NCBI GenBank assembly: GCA_017645275.1
Contig: JAGCPH010000004.1
Coordinates: 1-58,220 of the forward strand
Direction: 5' to 3'
Source: Bacteroidales bacterium
GTDB lineage: Bacteria > Bacteroidota > Bacteroidia > Bacteroidales > F082
DNA length: 58,220 nucleotides
Part shown: positions 8,778 to 18,288 of the stretch, piece by piece
Layout: each line of letters opens with the position of its first letter
Numbering within the stretch: the first letter of the stretch is position 1
Position numbers and translations under genes: made by a program
Notes under the pieces: model-generated
The model's database searches: none
What the model was told of the DNA's origin: nothing
Seen by the model: only the letters and a program-made list of their open reading frames with translations

Positions 8778-10994
8778 ATGAAAAAATTATCAGTTTTCTT
8801 TGCCATCATCTTCGGTATGATGGGCATCGTGCGCGCTGACGAAGGCATGTGGTTGCCAATGTTCGTCGAGCGTTTGAACTACGTTGACATGCAGAAAATG
8901 GGTCTCCAGCTGACACCAGAGGAGCTCTACAGCATCAACAACAGCAGCCTGAAGGACGCCATCGTCGGTCTTTCAAACGGCGCAAAACCACGCGGTTTCT
9001 TCTGCACAGGCGAGATCGTGTCACAGAACAGCCTGCTCTTCACCAACCATCACTGCGGCTACAGCTCAATAGCAGCCCTTTCGACAGTGGAGCATGACTA
9101 TCTCAACGAAGGCTTCGCAGCCAAGAATTTCAGCGAAGAGCTTCCTGCTGAAGGCGTCTCAGCATCGTTCCTCATCAGAATGGAAGACGTGACAGCCGAA
9201 ATCCTCAGCGTCATCACTGACGACATGGACTACATGGCAAGACAGAAAGCCATCGGCGAAAAAATCAAAGAGTTAGAGGAAGCCGCATCGGAAGACGGCA
9301 AACTCAACCCAGTCATCAAAGGCTTCTTCGAGGGCAACGAATACTACATGTTCGTCTACAAGACCTACACCGACGTGCGTCTTGTGTTCACAGCAGCACA
9401 GTCAATCGGCAAGTTCGGCGGCGACACCGACAACTGGATGTGGCCTCGTCACACCGGCGACTTCAGCGTGTTCCGCGTCTATGCTGACGAAAACGGCGAG
9501 CCAGCTGAGTATTCAGAGAACAACAAGCCTCTCACTCCTAAGTACAACCTCCCAATCAGCCTTGATGGCGTAAAACAGGACGACTTCACCATGATCTGGG
9601 GCTTCCCAGGCTCAACAGAGCGTTACATGTCATCATACGGCATCAACTACAACGTCGACGTTTTCTATCCTATCGTTTACGAAGTGTTCAAAGCTGAAAC
9701 CGACGTCATGGACGAATACATGAAGGTTGACAAAGCCGTCAATATCGCTTACGCTGACAACAAAGCAGGCTTGGCAAACACTTGGAAGAACTTCGAAGGC
9801 CAGATCACTATGCTCCGTAAGAACAAAGTGGCTGAGCGCAAGGCAGCTCTCGAGGCAGAATTCACAGAGTGGGTCAACGCTGACGAAGACCGCAAGGCAG
9901 AATACGGCGACGTGCTCGAGACTCTCGAGGTGATGTACGCACAACTCGCCGAAGTGGCTCCATACCTCTTCTACCCTAACTTCACTGCACAGCTCAGCCC
10001 AATGGCAACAGCAGCTGAATTCTCAGAGTATTATCAGGTTATGACAAGCAAAGAGTCTTCAAAAGAAGACAAGAAAGCAGCAGCCGAGGCATTGAAGGAA
10101 ATCGATGTCGACGCTATGTTCAAAGACCTCGACGCACGCGTTGAGAAAGGCATGCTTATCGCTGTGATGAACATATACGGCAGCAAATTCGAGAACGACG
10201 AGCTCCCTGAAGCTATCCAGAAACTCATGAAGAAATACAAAGGCGACTGGACAGCATTGGCAAACGACATCTGGGACAAATCAATGTTCAGCAATGCCGA
10301 AACAGTGAAGGCCTTCATCGAGAAGCCAAGCGCAAAGAAACTCGAGAAAGACCTCGCTTACGTGATGTACAACGCTTTGATCGAGCAGCTCTACACAGCA
10401 GCACCGGCTTACAGAATCGCCAACATCGCCATCGCTGAGGCCGACCACGAGTTCGTTAAGGGTCTCCGTGAGTTCTACGCAGCCACACAGCCTGACAAGG
10501 TCCTCTATCCTGACGCAAACTCAACATTGAGAATGAGTTACGGCTCAGTGAAAGACTACAGCCCAGCTGACGCTATCACATACGACTATGTGTGCACCGC
10601 CAACGGTATCCTCGAGAAATACATCCCTGGTGACTTCGAGTTCGACGCCCCACAGCGCCTCCTCGACCTCATCGAGACACGTGACTTCGGTCAGTATGCC
10701 GACGACAATGGCGAGCTCATCACCTGCTTCTTGTCGACCAACGACATCACTGGCGGTAACTCAGGCAGCCCTATCATGAATGGCAAGGGCGAACTCATTG
10801 GCTTGGCCTTCGACGGCAACTGGGAAGCTATGAGTGGCGACGTCAACTTCGAGCCTAAACTCCAGCGCACTATCAACGTCGACATCCGTTACGTGCTCTT
10901 CGTCATCGACAAGGTGTACGGAGCCACCAACCTCATCGACGAACTCGACATCCACAAAGCGATGCCGGAACCAATAAGAGTTGAAGAAGAATAA
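8778..10994 (+). CDS. S46 family dipeptidyl-peptidase (DPP7/DPP11 type)
   Basis: The 738-residue protein has a signal peptide ending near VRADEGMW and the three catalytic blocks of the S46 family: His in LLFTNHHCGYS (about 88), Asp in GGDTDNWMWPRHTGDF (about 217), and Ser in TGGNSGSPIMN (about 660). These periplasmic enzymes release dipeptides from oligopeptides for uptake and are typical of peptide-using Bacteroidales. DPP7 (hydrophobic P1) and DPP11 (acidic P1) differ at one residue near the active serine which I cannot place confidently without an alignment. It is followed by a strong palindromic terminator. Confidence 0.93.
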   Translation: MKKLSVFFAIIFGMMGIVRADEGMWLPMFVERLNYVDMQKMGLQLTPEELYSINNSSLKDAIVGLSNGAKPRGFFCTGEIVSQNSLLFTNHHCGYSSIAALSTVEHDYLNEGFAAKNFSEELPAEGVSASFLIRMEDVTAEILSVITDDMDYMARQKAIGEKIKELEEAASEDGKLNPVIKGFFEGNEYYMFVYKTYTDVRLVFTAAQSIGKFGGDTDNWMWPRHTGDFSVFRVYADENGEPAEYSENNKPLTPKYNLPISLDGVKQDDFTMIWGFPGSTERYMSSYGINYNVDVFYPIVYEVFKAETDVMDEYMKVDKAVNIAYADNKAGLANTWKNFEGQITMLRKNKVAERKAALEAEFTEWVNADEDRKAEYGDVLETLEVMYAQLAEVAPYLFYPNFTAQLSPMATAAEFSEYYQVMTSKESSKEDKKAAAEALKEIDVDAMFKDLDARVEKGMLIAVMNIYGSKFENDELPEAIQKLMKKYKGDWTALANDIWDKSMFSNAETVKAFIEKPSAKKLEKDLAYVMYNALIEQLYTAAPAYRIANIAIAEADHEFVKGLREFYAATQPDKVLYPDANSTLRMSYGSVKDYSPADAITYDYVCTANGILEKYIPGDFEFDAPQRLLDLIETRDFGQYADDNGELITCFLSTNDITGGNSGSPIMNGKGELIGLAFDGNWEAMSGDVNFEPKLQRTINVDIRYVLFVIDKVYGATNLIDELDIHKAMPEPIRVEEE

Positions 10995-11025
10995 TTCCTC
11001 ACCCCTCACGGGGTTCGGGATAACA

Positions 11026-11098
11026 AGTGGCGGCTGCCCTAAGGGCTTTAATGGCATTAATGGCGTTAAGGCCCTTAAGGTGGCCGCTGCTATTTTTT
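11026..11098 (+). terminator. Palindromic terminator of family D
   Basis: GGCGGC and GCCGC arms enclose a low-complexity inner hairpin (GGGCTTTAATGGC...GTTAAGGCCC) and are followed by TATTTTTTAT. The same TTAATGGCATTAATGG-type core recurs in the terminator after fba (44442-44509). Confidence 0.75.
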
Positions 11099-11130
11099 AT
11101 CAAAATTTTGATGAAATCATAAAAAATTCC

Positions 11131-11138
11131 TATATTTG
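11131..11138 (+). promoter_or_regulatory. -7 promoter box TATATTTG
   Basis: An exact TAnnTTTG match 20 bases before the ATG at 11159, giving a leader of about 16 bases. Confidence 0.7.
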
Positions 11139-11158
11139 CAGTTTAAATTCATTCTTAA

Positions 11159-12196
11159 ATGAAGAGATTTACTGCAATATTATTTCTGTTTCTCCTCTCG
11201 CTCAGTGCGATGGCGCAGCTGGAGGTAAAACCGGGCTCGTTTAAGGAAGTGGCGGGGTTTGTCAATATAAATATGGACATCCAGACCGACGACAACGACG
11301 TGCCTTTTGCCGTTTTAAAGGTCAAGACCGAGAACATCAACGACAAACAGCGTCGCGAGCTGCTTTTCCAAGGCGATGCCGCCACCTTCATCGAATGCGA
11401 GTACAAGGTCGGAGAGGTGTGGGTATATATCACATACAAAGCCACATATTTGAAGATCTCGCATCCCGACCTGAGCTCCACCGAGTTCTGGTTTCCGTTC
11501 GACATGCAGCCCAAGAAAGGTTACGAGCTCACACTCGTAAACAATGCCGCTCTAGCCACCGACGAAGAGACTCTGGAACGCATCAGGAAGCTGGAAGAAG
11601 CCCTGCGAAACCAGCAGGAGCCGCAAATCATATATGTGGAAAAACCTGCTGAACAGAAGCCTACGACTCCGACAACACCTAGACTGCCTTGGAACACCTT
11701 TGTCACTTTGAATTTGTCGAATAACACATACAACGAAGCCGCTTTCGGTATTACCGCTGGCACCATGAGGAAAGCCGGCTTTTTCGTCACTTTAATGTCG
11801 AATTTCAATCTCAAATATATGGGCGGAGAAAGTTCCTTGAATCATAACAACAGCGAATATATTCAGAATTACATCGACAAAAACGGATATAGTTGTAAGA
11901 GCGAATACATGTCATATTCGGCAATCTTTGGTATGATTTTCAGGGTTTACGGCCCCATTAACATGAAATTTGGAGGTGGTTTCAGTTCCAATTCAATGAT
12001 TGTTACCGTCTATGACAACAGCTTTTTAAACCAGCAATACTGGGTCAGCGATGTTAGCTCCTACGGCTTCGGCGGTCTGGCCGGCATACAGGCGCACTTG
12101 GGCAGGTTTGTCATCTCGCTCGACGGTGCCACAACCAATTTTAAAGTTTATGAAGCCAGAATAGGTATAGGTTACGGATTTGGCAAAAAACAATGA
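11159..12196 (+). CDS. Exported hypothetical envelope protein
   Basis: A 345-residue protein not recognised as a named family. A signal peptide (MKRFTAILFLFLLSLSAMAQ) precedes a beta-rich domain (about 21-125), a short charged coiled-coil (TDEETLERIRKLEEALRNQQ, about 130-150), a Pro/Thr linker, and a C-terminal half rich in Tyr, Phe and Gly (FGGGFSSNS, RIGIGYGFGKKQ) that looks like a small outer-membrane or beta-sandwich domain. It overlaps the next gene by ATGA, so the two are translationally coupled and may act together on the surface. Confidence 0.7.
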   Translation: MKRFTAILFLFLLSLSAMAQLEVKPGSFKEVAGFVNINMDIQTDDNDVPFAVLKVKTENINDKQRRELLFQGDAATFIECEYKVGEVWVYITYKATYLKISHPDLSSTEFWFPFDMQPKKGYELTLVNNAALATDEETLERIRKLEEALRNQQEPQIIYVEKPAEQKPTTPTTPRLPWNTFVTLNLSNNTYNEAAFGITAGTMRKAGFFVTLMSNFNLKYMGGESSLNHNNSEYIQNYIDKNGYSCKSEYMSYSAIFGMIFRVYGPINMKFGGGFSSNSMIVTVYDNSFLNQQYWVSDVSSYGFGGLAGIQAHLGRFVISLDGATTNFKVYEARIGIGYGFGKKQ

Positions 12197-12921
12197 TTAT
12201 GAAAAAGTTAGCGATAATTTTAATAATGGCGGCAACGCTTTTTGCGACAGGATGCAAGAAGTTGCCTGAGTTTACATCAGGAAATGGTAGCAGTGGCGGT
12301 GGCGACACCCCGACAGTGGTAACCCCTACAGTTACAACGGTGGAAGCGACGGAAATCACCGAGACTTTTGCCATGTTGAACGGTGTTATCACAAATTATG
12401 ACGCGAATTACACATACGAAACAGGCTTTTATTTTGGCACCACAGAAGCATTGGACAGTTTTATATCTGCCGATGACTTTGGCCATGGAGCATTCGGTAC
12501 AAAATTCGCCGGATTAACAGCAAACACGACATATTATTACAAGGCCTACGCCATCATCAGCGGTGCAAGCTATGAAAATGCCGGATACGGCGAAGTGATG
12601 AGCTTCACGACACTGGGAGGAAACCAAAACTATTCTGAATTAATAGTTGGAAGATGGAAGACATCTGATGGTGGCCATTATGAAGTATATAATACAGATG
12701 GTACCGGAAAACTGTGGGATCCAGCCGATGACGTACAAGAAGAAGAGGCCGACACATTCGAGTGGACCATTGAAGGAAACCATATGACGCAAATCATTCA
12801 TTTGTATGATGGACAGAGCGTTGTACCGCAGTACTGCAACATCATTGAATTAAGTGAAACAACCTTCAGATACAATAATGATGGTCGGAGAACACAGTAC
12901 GAACTGACACGTGTAGAATAA
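12193..12921 (+). CDS. Lipoprotein with FnIII-like and lipocalin-like domains
   Basis: The 242-residue lipoprotein has a lipobox (LFATGC, Cys about 18-20), a Gly/Ser/Thr linker, then one fibronectin-III-like module (about 45-140; TTYYYKAYAIISG and the closing GEVMSFTTL) typical of Bacteroidota surface lipoproteins. The last 90 residues (GRWKTSDGGHYEVYNTDGTG to QYELTRVE) resemble lipocalin-like C-terminal domains. ATG 12193 overlaps the preceding stop by four bases; ATG 12199 (MKKLAI) is an equally good start. Function unknown. Confidence 0.7.
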   Translation: MIMKKLAIILIMAATLFATGCKKLPEFTSGNGSSGGGDTPTVVTPTVTTVEATEITETFAMLNGVITNYDANYTYETGFYFGTTEALDSFISADDFGHGAFGTKFAGLTANTTYYYKAYAIISGASYENAGYGEVMSFTTLGGNQNYSELIVGRWKTSDGGHYEVYNTDGTGKLWDPADDVQEEEADTFEWTIEGNHMTQIIHLYDGQSVVPQYCNIIELSETTFRYNNDGRRTQYELTRVE

Positions 12922-12940
12922 TCATTTCGTCGGCAATGCC

Positions 12941-12968
12941 GTAGAGACGGATGAAAATCCGTCTCTAC
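12941..12968. terminator. Perfect 12-bp hairpin after the lipoprotein gene
   Basis: GTAGAGACGGAT and ATCCGTCTCTAC are separated by GAAA. There is no clean T run directly after it, so it may act as an mRNA end-protecting hairpin or be another dispersed palindrome rather than a classical terminator. Confidence 0.65.
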
Positions 12969-13021
12969 ACAAGAATTCCGCATTTTTTCTCCCTAAATTT
13001 TGCAATCTCATGATTTTTTCA

Positions 13022-13029
13022 TAATTTTG
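13022..13029 (+). promoter_or_regulatory. -7 promoter box TAATTTTG
   Basis: An exact TAnnTTTG match 20 bases before the ATG at 13050. Confidence 0.7.
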
Positions 13030-13049
13030 CACGATTAATAATTTAAATT

Positions 13050-15335
13050 ATGAAAAAACTCCTTACCATTATCCTGATTTTCACGACATGGTTCGCTACA
13101 GCACAAAACCCAGGCGAAAACATCAATGTCACTCATTATGAAATCCATCTCAACAACATCGATTTCACGAACCATACTTTGGATGCCGTGACGACCGTCA
13201 CGCTGACAACGACAAGTGCTGTCAACTCCATCGAGTTGGAGCTTAAAGCATTGACAGTCAGCGATGTGACATCAAACGACGCCAGCGTCAGCGGCTTTGC
13301 ACAAAACGGCGACGTGCTCACGATAAACCTTGCGACAGCATTGTCTGCAAACACAACAGCCTCATTCACAATATCTTACGGAGGCAGCACCTTCAACGAC
13401 GGATGGGGTGGCATCCTCTGGAGCGGCAATTACATCTGCAACATGGGCGTGGGCTTCACCGAAGTGCCACATAACCTCGGCAAAGCATGGTTCCCTTGCG
13501 TCGACAACTTCACCGACAAAGCCACATACGACGTGTTTGTGACCGTGCCAACTGAGACAACAGCTGTCTGTGGCGGCAACCTCATTAGCAACACCGACAA
13601 CGGCGATGGCACTCACACCGTGCATTACGCTGTAAATCAAGAGATTGCAACATATCATATCTCGTTTGTGGCAGGCGACTACGTCGAATGGACCGACACA
13701 TACCAAGGCATGAACGGCGACATCCCTGTCAACGTGTACGTCAAGCCGGCACAAATCAACAAAGTGGAAGGCACCTTCGTACATGTGAAAGACATAGCGA
13801 GCTATTTTGAGAACGCCTACGGTCCGTATCCATTCAACCGCATAGGCTACTCCATCACCAGCGTGGGCTGCATGGAACACGTTGATAATATAGGCATCAC
13901 CAGCGGCGTGCTCACTGGCAACACCGACGAGGAGAGCTACGTGGCTCACGAGATGTCGCACATGTGGTTCGGCAACAAGGTGACCTGCGCCCGAGCCGAA
14001 GAGATGTGGCTCAACGAGGGCTTCGCACAGTTCTGCGGCATGAGCTACCAGGAAGCCATCTATGATGAAGAAACCTATCTTGATGATATGATAGCCGTCA
14101 TGAACACATCGGTAATTAGTTACGACATAAGTGAAGGCTGGCTGGCACTCAACAACGTGCCGCAAGACAAGACCTACGGCAACACCGTCTACAAAAAAGG
14201 CGCCACCGTCGTCCATACCCTGAGAAACTACCTCGGCAAGGAGCTTTTCAATGAGGCGATGCGCTATTACCTTAACAAACACGCATATCAGTCGGTCACT
14301 TCGGAAGACTTGCGCGACGCCATCACCGAATATACCGGCATCGATATGACAGGCTTCTTCGACACATATGTATTCACCTGCGGCGAGCCTCATTATGTCA
14401 TTGATAATGTTAATGTTACACCCAACGGCAACAGCTTCGATGTGGAGGTCTTCACCAGCCAGACACACCGTCACAGCGACCATATCGGCAACGGCGTCAT
14501 CCTTGAACTCGACTTCATGGACCAGAACTGGAACATCGTCACTGACACCATTCACTGGGACGGCCGCAACGGTCATACCGTCAAAACCATTGATTTTGAA
14601 CCGATTGCCGTGTTTTGCAATTACAAGAAAACATGCCTCGATGCCCGCACAGATCGCAATTCTGTCATAAAAAACACTGGCGATAATATAACTACCTCGT
14701 ATTTCCGCACAAATACCCTAAATATCACCGACTCAACATTCTTGCGCATTGAAAATCATTGGGTTGGACCAGATTATTCATTAAACGCCAACCAATCGGA
14801 ACTCACATTTTCAACCAAAAGATATTACTCCATTTTCCGTGACGACAAAGGCCAAGCCGACATCAACGGAGTGTTTGAATATACAAAAACATACGACAAT
14901 GATATAATCCATACGGCTAACGATTCAACGATACTCCTCTATCGTGAAAATGCCTTAACACCTTGGCGTTCAATACCTTACTCATTTGAAGGAAACTGGA
15001 AGATTGGAGAATTGACAGTCGACAACTTGCTTTCAGGCGACTACACTTTCGCCGTCATCGACAAAAGCACTTTGGGCCTAGAAGAGGTTCCTGCCGACGC
15101 AAAACGACTGATTGTCACGCCAAATCCGGCTGTTGATTATGTAAAAATCAGCACCTGCAATGACAACTCCGAGATTTGCATCATCAACTCATTGGGGCAG
15201 ACAGTGAACACGTTTTCCGTTAAGGAGAAAGAAATAATGATACCCGTAACCGATTATAAATCAGGCGTTTACTACATAAATCTCCTTGACGACAAGAAAA
15301 ATCTCATTTCTACCGAAAAATTGGTCAAGAGATAA
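13050..15335 (+). CDS. M1 family metallo-aminopeptidase with T9SS sorting domain
   Basis: A 761-residue secreted peptidase. The signal peptide is followed by an M1 N-terminal beta domain, GCMEHVDNIG (about 273, the GxMEN-like exopeptidase motif), the zinc motif HEMSHMWFGN (HExxH, about 299) with the third ligand in MWLNEGFAQF 18 residues on, and an NTVYKKGATVVH motif. The C-terminus from about residue 680 (LIVTPNPAVDYVKIS, GVYYINL) is a type A sorting domain for type IX secretion. It should trim N-terminal amino acids from peptides outside the cell, complementing the S46 dipeptidyl-peptidase upstream. Confidence 0.92.
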   Translation: MKKLLTIILIFTTWFATAQNPGENINVTHYEIHLNNIDFTNHTLDAVTTVTLTTTSAVNSIELELKALTVSDVTSNDASVSGFAQNGDVLTINLATALSANTTASFTISYGGSTFNDGWGGILWSGNYICNMGVGFTEVPHNLGKAWFPCVDNFTDKATYDVFVTVPTETTAVCGGNLISNTDNGDGTHTVHYAVNQEIATYHISFVAGDYVEWTDTYQGMNGDIPVNVYVKPAQINKVEGTFVHVKDIASYFENAYGPYPFNRIGYSITSVGCMEHVDNIGITSGVLTGNTDEESYVAHEMSHMWFGNKVTCARAEEMWLNEGFAQFCGMSYQEAIYDEETYLDDMIAVMNTSVISYDISEGWLALNNVPQDKTYGNTVYKKGATVVHTLRNYLGKELFNEAMRYYLNKHAYQSVTSEDLRDAITEYTGIDMTGFFDTYVFTCGEPHYVIDNVNVTPNGNSFDVEVFTSQTHRHSDHIGNGVILELDFMDQNWNIVTDTIHWDGRNGHTVKTIDFEPIAVFCNYKKTCLDARTDRNSVIKNTGDNITTSYFRTNTLNITDSTFLRIENHWVGPDYSLNANQSELTFSTKRYYSIFRDDKGQADINGVFEYTKTYDNDIIHTANDSTILLYRENALTPWRSIPYSFEGNWKIGELTVDNLLSGDYTFAVIDKSTLGLEEVPADAKRLIVTPNPAVDYVKISTCNDNSEICIINSLGQTVNTFSVKEKEIMIPVTDYKSGVYYINLLDDKKNLISTEKLVKR

Positions 15336-15345
15336 GATTTTTTCG

Positions 15346-15353
15346 TAATTTTG
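15346..15353 (+). promoter_or_regulatory. -7 promoter box TAATTTTG of the mce-mmd operon
   Basis: An exact TAnnTTTG match 49 bases before the mce ATG; no other box was seen inside the operon, so it probably drives mce to mmdB. The leader of about 45 bases is very AT-rich. Confidence 0.7.
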
Positions 15354-15402
15354 CATCGAATTCGAATTTTTTTTTATTTATTAATAACGTTATTATCAAA
15401 TT

Positions 15403-15819
15403 ATGAACCCAACTCATATTGAACACATTGGAATTGCTGTCAAAAGCTTAGACGAGTCGATTCCAGTTTTCGAGAAAATGCTCGGAACGAAATGCTACGC
15501 CATCGAAGAAGTCAAGGATCAGAAGGTGAAGACTGCTTTCTTCAAGGTTGGTCAGACCAAGATCGAGCTTCTTGAGCCTACATCACCTGAGAGCACCATC
15601 GCTGCTTTCATCGAGAAAAACGGCGGCAAGGGCGGCATGCACCACATGGCTTTCGCAGTGGAAGGCATTGAAAATCAGTTAGCTGAAGCTAAAGAAGCTG
15701 GTTTCCGTCTCATCGACGAGACACCACGCGGCGGCGCTGAAGGCCTCACCATCGCTTTCCTGCACCCTAAGTCAACAGCAGGCGTCCTCACAGAACTTTG
15801 CGAAAACAAGAACAAATAA
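15403..15819 (+). CDS. mce: Methylmalonyl-CoA epimerase
   Basis: The 138-residue protein belongs to the vicinal-oxygen-chelate fold: [16 protein letters not shown] at the start, [14 protein letters not shown] in the middle, [14 protein letters not shown] and GVLTELCE at the end, giving the metal ligands His, His and Glu. It interconverts (R)- and (S)-methylmalonyl-CoA, delivering the isomer that the decarboxylase encoded next can use. It is the first gene of a five-gene operon for propionate production from succinate. Confidence 0.95.
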   Translation: MNPTHIEHIGIAVKSLDESIPVFEKMLGTKCYAIEEVKDQKVKTAFFKVGQTKIELLEPTSPESTIAAFIEKNGGKGGMHHMAFAVEGIENQLAEAKEAGFRLIDETPRGGAEGLTIAFLHPKSTAGVLTELCENKNK

Positions 15820-15833
15820 TAAAATATCAGAAA

Positions 15834-17393
15834 ATGTTAATCGAACAGAAAATTCAGGAGTTGTTGGACAAGCGCGCTCTTGCACGCCAGGGTGGCGGCG
15901 AGAAACGTATCGCTTCACAACATGAAAAAGGAAAGTACACCGCTCGCGAACGCATCGCCATGTTGCTTGACGAGGGCAGCTTCGAGGAGTTCGACATGTT
16001 CCTCACACACCGCACCACCGACTTCGGTCTGGAGAAGCAGGTGTATCTCGGCGACGGCGTCGTGACAGGCTACGGCACCATCGACGGTCGTCTCGTTTAC
16101 GTGTATTCACAGGACTTCACAGTGCTCGGCGGCTCTCTTTCAGAGACCATGTCGAAGAAGATATGCAAGGTGATGGACCAGGCCATGAAGGTCGGTGCCC
16201 CTATCATCGGCATCAACGACTCAGGCGGAGCACGTATCCAGGAAGGTTCACGCTCATTGGCAGGTTTCGCTGAGATTTTCCAGCGTAACATCAACGCATC
16301 AGGCGTGGTGCCACAGATCAGCGCCATCTTCGGTCCTTGCGCAGGCGGCGCAGTGTATTCACCGGCATTGACCGACTTCATCCTCATGACAGAGCAGAAC
16401 AGCTATATGTTCCTCACAGGTCCGAAAGTCGTGAAGACAGTGACAGGTGAAGACGTTGACACTGACCAGCTCGGCGGTGCTTTGGTGCACAACCAGAAGT
16501 CAGGCGTGAGCCAGTTTATGGCAGCCACAGAGGAAGAAGGTCTGCAGCTCATCCGCGAGCTCGTGTCATATCTTCCACAGAACAACCTCGAAGAGGCTCC
16601 GCGCATCGAATGCAACGACCCTATCGACCGTAAGGAAGACTTCCTCAACCAGTTGATTCCTGACAACCCGAACAAGCCATACGACATGCAGCAGATCATC
16701 CACGCCATCGTGGATAACGGCGAGTTCCTCGAGGTCGCAAAAGACTTCGCTAAGAACCTCATCGTCGGTTTCGCTCGTTTCGACGGCAAACCTGTCGGTA
16801 TCGTCGCCAACAACCCTGCATTCTTGGCAGGTGTTCTCGACATCAACTCATCACGTAAGGGTGCTCGTTTCGTCCGCTTCTGCGACGCCTTCAACATCCC
16901 GATTGTGACATTGGTCGACGTCCCTGGCTTCTTGCCTGGCACAGTGCAGGAATACGGTGGTGTCATCACCCACGGCGCCAAGATGCTGTTCGCCTACGGC
17001 GAGGCTACAGTGCCAAAGGTCACCATCACCATCCGCAAGTCATACGGCGGCTCACACCTCGTCATGGGTTGCAAGCAGCTCCGTGCTGACATCAACTACG
17101 CATGGCCTACAGCAGAAATCGCCGTCATGGGTCCTTCAGGCGCTGTCGAGATCCTCAACGGCAAAGAGATCTCAGCCATCACAAATCCTGATGAGAAAGC
17201 CGAATTCGTGGCAAAGAAAGAACAGGAATACCGCGACAAGTTCGCAAATCCTTACGATGCTGCAAAATACGGCTACATCGACGATGTCATCGAGCCACGT
17301 AACACTCGTTTCCGCGTCATCAGAGCCCTCCAGGCACTTGAGACAAAGAAAGACACCAACCCACCTAAGAAACATTGCAATATTCCACTCTAG
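15834..17393 (+). CDS. mmdA: Methylmalonyl-CoA decarboxylase alpha subunit (carboxyltransferase)
   Basis: The 519-residue protein of the acyl-CoA carboxyltransferase family has the N-terminal pattern GKYTARERIAMLLDEGSFEE, the CoA-binding GGARIQEGSRSLAGF and FGPCAGGAVYSPALTDF, and the C-terminal VDVPGFLPGTVQEYGGVITHGAKMLFAYGEAT-like block. It transfers CO2 from methylmalonyl-CoA to biotin on the gamma subunit. I start at ATG 15834 (MLIEQKIQELL), 14 bases after mce; an earlier in-frame ATG would overlap mce. Its context with OadB- and OadG-like membrane subunits argues for decarboxylase rather than propionyl-CoA carboxylase. Confidence 0.94.
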   Translation: MLIEQKIQELLDKRALARQGGGEKRIASQHEKGKYTARERIAMLLDEGSFEEFDMFLTHRTTDFGLEKQVYLGDGVVTGYGTIDGRLVYVYSQDFTVLGGSLSETMSKKICKVMDQAMKVGAPIIGINDSGGARIQEGSRSLAGFAEIFQRNINASGVVPQISAIFGPCAGGAVYSPALTDFILMTEQNSYMFLTGPKVVKTVTGEDVDTDQLGGALVHNQKSGVSQFMAATEEEGLQLIRELVSYLPQNNLEEAPRIECNDPIDRKEDFLNQLIPDNPNKPYDMQQIIHAIVDNGEFLEVAKDFAKNLIVGFARFDGKPVGIVANNPAFLAGVLDINSSRKGARFVRFCDAFNIPIVTLVDVPGFLPGTVQEYGGVITHGAKMLFAYGEATVPKVTITIRKSYGGSHLVMGCKQLRADINYAWPTAEIAVMGPSGAVEILNGKEISAITNPDEKAEFVAKKEQEYRDKFANPYDAAKYGYIDDVIEPRNTRFRVIRALQALETKKDTNPPKKHCNIPL

Positions 17394-17398
17394 GTCAA

Positions 17399-17450
17399 AT
17401 TGACAATTGATAATTGAGAATTGACAATTTATAATTGAAAATTTTAATTG
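17399..17450. repeat. Family G AT-rich repeat (AATTGATAATTGAG)
   Basis: Tandem degenerate units of TTGACAATTGATAATTGAG fill the spacer between mmdA and mmdD. A complementary-strand tract of the same kind follows capF at 56447-56494. Confidence 0.75.
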
Positions 17451-17458
17451 AATAGAAT

Positions 17459-17845
17459 ATGAATGTGTTAGCAATATTATTATCAGCTGTCAGGGAGCCT
17501 ATCGCCACTCACGACTGGGTCGTCACCATCGGTGGATTCTGCATCGTGATCACGGCCTTGGTCATCCTTTTCCTCATCTTCACAGGATTCTCGAAACTCA
17601 TTAACCACGACTTCAAGAAAGCCAAGAAGGAGAAGAAGGTCACCGAGGCTCCGAACACCTCAACAGCAGCGGGCTGGAAGGTCGACGAAGACCTCGCAGT
17701 GGTTATCGGACTTGCTCTGGCATTGTCGAAAGACGTGCACGATGAGGAGTCAGGTTTCGTGACCATCCAGAGAGTCGAGCGTCGTTACTCACCATGGAGC
17801 TCGAAGATTTACGGATTAAATGGTTTAAACAGAAGAAATTACTAA
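17459..17845 (+). CDS. mmdD: OadG-type membrane subunit of the Na+-pumping decarboxylase
   Basis: A 128-residue protein with one N-terminal membrane helix (about 22-45, IGGFCIVITALVILFLIF), followed by a Lys-rich cytosolic stretch and a conserved tail ending RRYSPWSSKIYGLNGLNRR. This is the delta/OadG subunit that anchors and assembles the complex. It lies between the alpha and biotin subunits with only three bases to the next gene. Confidence 0.88.
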   Translation: MNVLAILLSAVREPIATHDWVVTIGGFCIVITALVILFLIFTGFSKLINHDFKKAKKEKKVTEAPNTSTAAGWKVDEDLAVVIGLALALSKDVHDEESGFVTIQRVERRYSPWSSKIYGLNGLNRRNY

Positions 17846-17848
17846 GCA

Positions 17849-18286
17849 ATGAAGAAATTTAAATTCACAGTCAACGGAAAAGAGTACGAAGTCGAAGTGA
17901 AGAGCTACGAAGGCGAGAACGCCGAAGTGGTCGTCGACGGCACTCAATATAATGTAACAGTCCAGCGTGAAGAGGAAGCAGCTCCGGCCTACGTCGCTCC
18001 TAAGCGTCCGGCAGCCAAACCGGCAGCAGCACCTAAGCAGGAGGCAGCACCGGCAGCTTCAACACCAGCCGACGGCTACAAGTCACTGGCACCTCTTCCG
18101 GGCACCGTCATGCAGATCTACGTCAACGTGGGCGACGTCGTGAAACGCGGCGACAAACTCATGATGTACGAGGCAATGAAGATGGAAAACAACTTCCTCG
18201 CCGAGGTCGACGGAACAATCAAAGAAATCAAAGTCAGAGTGGGTGACAACATTCTGCAAGGCGCAGTATTATTTGTAATTGGCTGA
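17849..18286 (+). CDS. mmdC: Biotin carboxyl carrier subunit
   Basis: The 145-residue subunit has a small N-terminal beta domain (FTVNGKEYEVEV), an Ala/Pro-rich flexible linker (about 45-72) and a C-terminal biotinyl domain with the biotinylation site EAMKMEN (Lys about 110). The swinging biotin carries CO2 from MmdA to the membrane subunit MmdB. The gene overlaps nothing but is spaced by three and two bases from its neighbours. Confidence 0.93.
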   Translation: MKKFKFTVNGKEYEVEVKSYEGENAEVVVDGTQYNVTVQREEEAAPAYVAPKRPAAKPAAAPKQEAAPAASTPADGYKSLAPLPGTVMQIYVNVGDVVKRGDKLMMYEAMKMENNFLAEVDGTIKEIKVRVGDNILQGAVLFVIG

Positions 18287-18288
18287 TT

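Noticed and set aside
13362-14576. Open frame of about 400 codons on the minus strand opposite the M1 peptidase
   Set aside because: It lacks any recognisable domain and is explained by codon bias of the peptidase gene on the plus strand, which has full catalytic motifs.
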